Assembly: GCA_963920575.1 (NCBI GenBank)
Contig: OY986970.1
Location: 16,389,588 to 16,453,587 of the forward strand
Origin: Narthecium ossifragum
Taxonomy: Eukaryota > Streptophyta > Magnoliopsida > Dioscoreales > Nartheciaceae
Reading direction: 5' to 3'
DNA length: 64,000 nucleotides
The notes under the pieces are model-generated. The model made no database searches. It was given only the letters and a program-made list of their open reading frames with translations, and was not told where the DNA came from. The translations under genes and the position numbers were made by a program. This document shows, one piece after another, positions 63,720-64,000 of this stretch. Numbering within the stretch: the stretch's first letter is position 1; each line of letters opens with the position of its first letter.

Positions 63720-64000
63720 ATTACAACTCAAAATTCCTGAATTTGTCCTAGCAGTCTTACTGCCAGTGCAACTGGGTCCAATTAATTCTGAATCTAAAAA
63801 CTTGTCCAACATGAAAGTTGTAGATTAGGCAGTTTTCTATCATATCCTGAAGAGTTCATAATATTTGGAGTGATGTGGAATATTTGAAGAATATTCTTCT
63901 AAACATCGACGGACCTGTTTTCCAGTAGCTGTATATCTTTATATTCTTCAAAACTTGTATCAATCCATCAAAAGTCTCGCAAGGTATCCAACATGAATGT
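63711..64000 (-). repeat. 5' LTR of the Tat/Athila-type element, part 2 (window edge)
   Basis: Resumes LTR sequence (compare 55357-55640). About 250 bp of the LTR should lie beyond the window. Confidence 0.88.

Larger units (their letters stand above)
54448..64000 (-). mobile_element. Non-autonomous Tat/Athila-type LTR element, runs off the window
   Basis: A minus-strand element: 3' LTR 54448-55898, PPT 55899-55914, internal region 55899-60360 (4.46 kb), PBS 60338-60355, 5' LTR from 60361, interrupted by a TIR element and cut by the window end. GGTAT (54443-54447) would be the left target duplication. The internal region has no protease, RT, RNase H or integrase, only a gag-like frame, so it must depend on an autonomous relative. 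Non-autonomous elements that keep only gag (TR-GAG type) or no gene (LARD) are known in plants. Confidence 0.88.

Noticed and set aside
1..64000. CRISPR array, operon or bacterial defence system
   Set aside because: No spacer-repeat array and no bacterial gene organisation; all signals are plant retroelements and DNA transposons. The tandem repeats have no unique spacers.

Overview
The window is an angiosperm nuclear repeat region. It holds no intact gene; almost every base can be assigned to a transposable element or a fragment of one. The plant origin follows from the element types seen: Sirevirus-type Ty1/copia elements, Tekay/Del-like Ty3/gypsy chromoviruses, Tat/Athila-type LTRs with a tRNA-Asp primer site, a 5S-rRNA-bearing Cassandra-like TRIM LTR, a CACTA DNA transposon end, and captured fragments of a PPR gene and an epoxide-hydrolase gene. 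Nothing seen fixes the species.

Layout, left to right. Positions 1-496 are the end of a copia LTR whose element lies off the window. It cuts into gypsy element G-B (minus strand), which is split into pieces at 497-2698, 12734-13793 and 31791-33828. Into G-B integrase went copia A (2699-12733, minus). Copia A was later hit by a Cassandra-like LTR with a 352-bp tandem duplication, and by a CACTA-like element (5815-10423) that itself contains a solo gypsy LTR (7209-9154). Into G-B RT/RNase H went gypsy G-A (13794-31785, plus, TSD CTGGT). Its 5' LTR was hit by copia B (14085-22460, minus, TSD CTTTC).

From 33829 a second plus-strand gypsy composite (G-C) starts inside G-B gag. It is interrupted by a pair of inverted Tat-type LTRs (36821-39743), a solo LTR (40398-41854), an LTR fragment (41909-42823) and a solo LTR (43270-45654). 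It ends in an LTR of a different subfamily (45773-52058), which holds another solo LTR (46121-49493). The two ends of G-C do not share a target duplication, so it looks like a recombinant. At 52059-54447 lies a different gypsy pol with internal duplications, cut by a minus-strand non-autonomous Tat/Athila-type element (54448 to beyond 64000). The 5' LTR of that element carries a TIR element with host-gene fragments (61263-63710).

The nesting gives relative ages: G-B is oldest, then copia A, G-A and G-C, then CACTA and copia B, then the solo LTR in CACTA. All coding regions carry stops, frameshifts or gaps, so I call them pseudogenes. The strongest unexpected signal is a 76-bp module shared, without gaps, between a Ty1/copia LTR and a Ty3/gypsy LTR. 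It lies within arrays of TCGA-centred palindromes that recur in nearly every LTR subfamily here.
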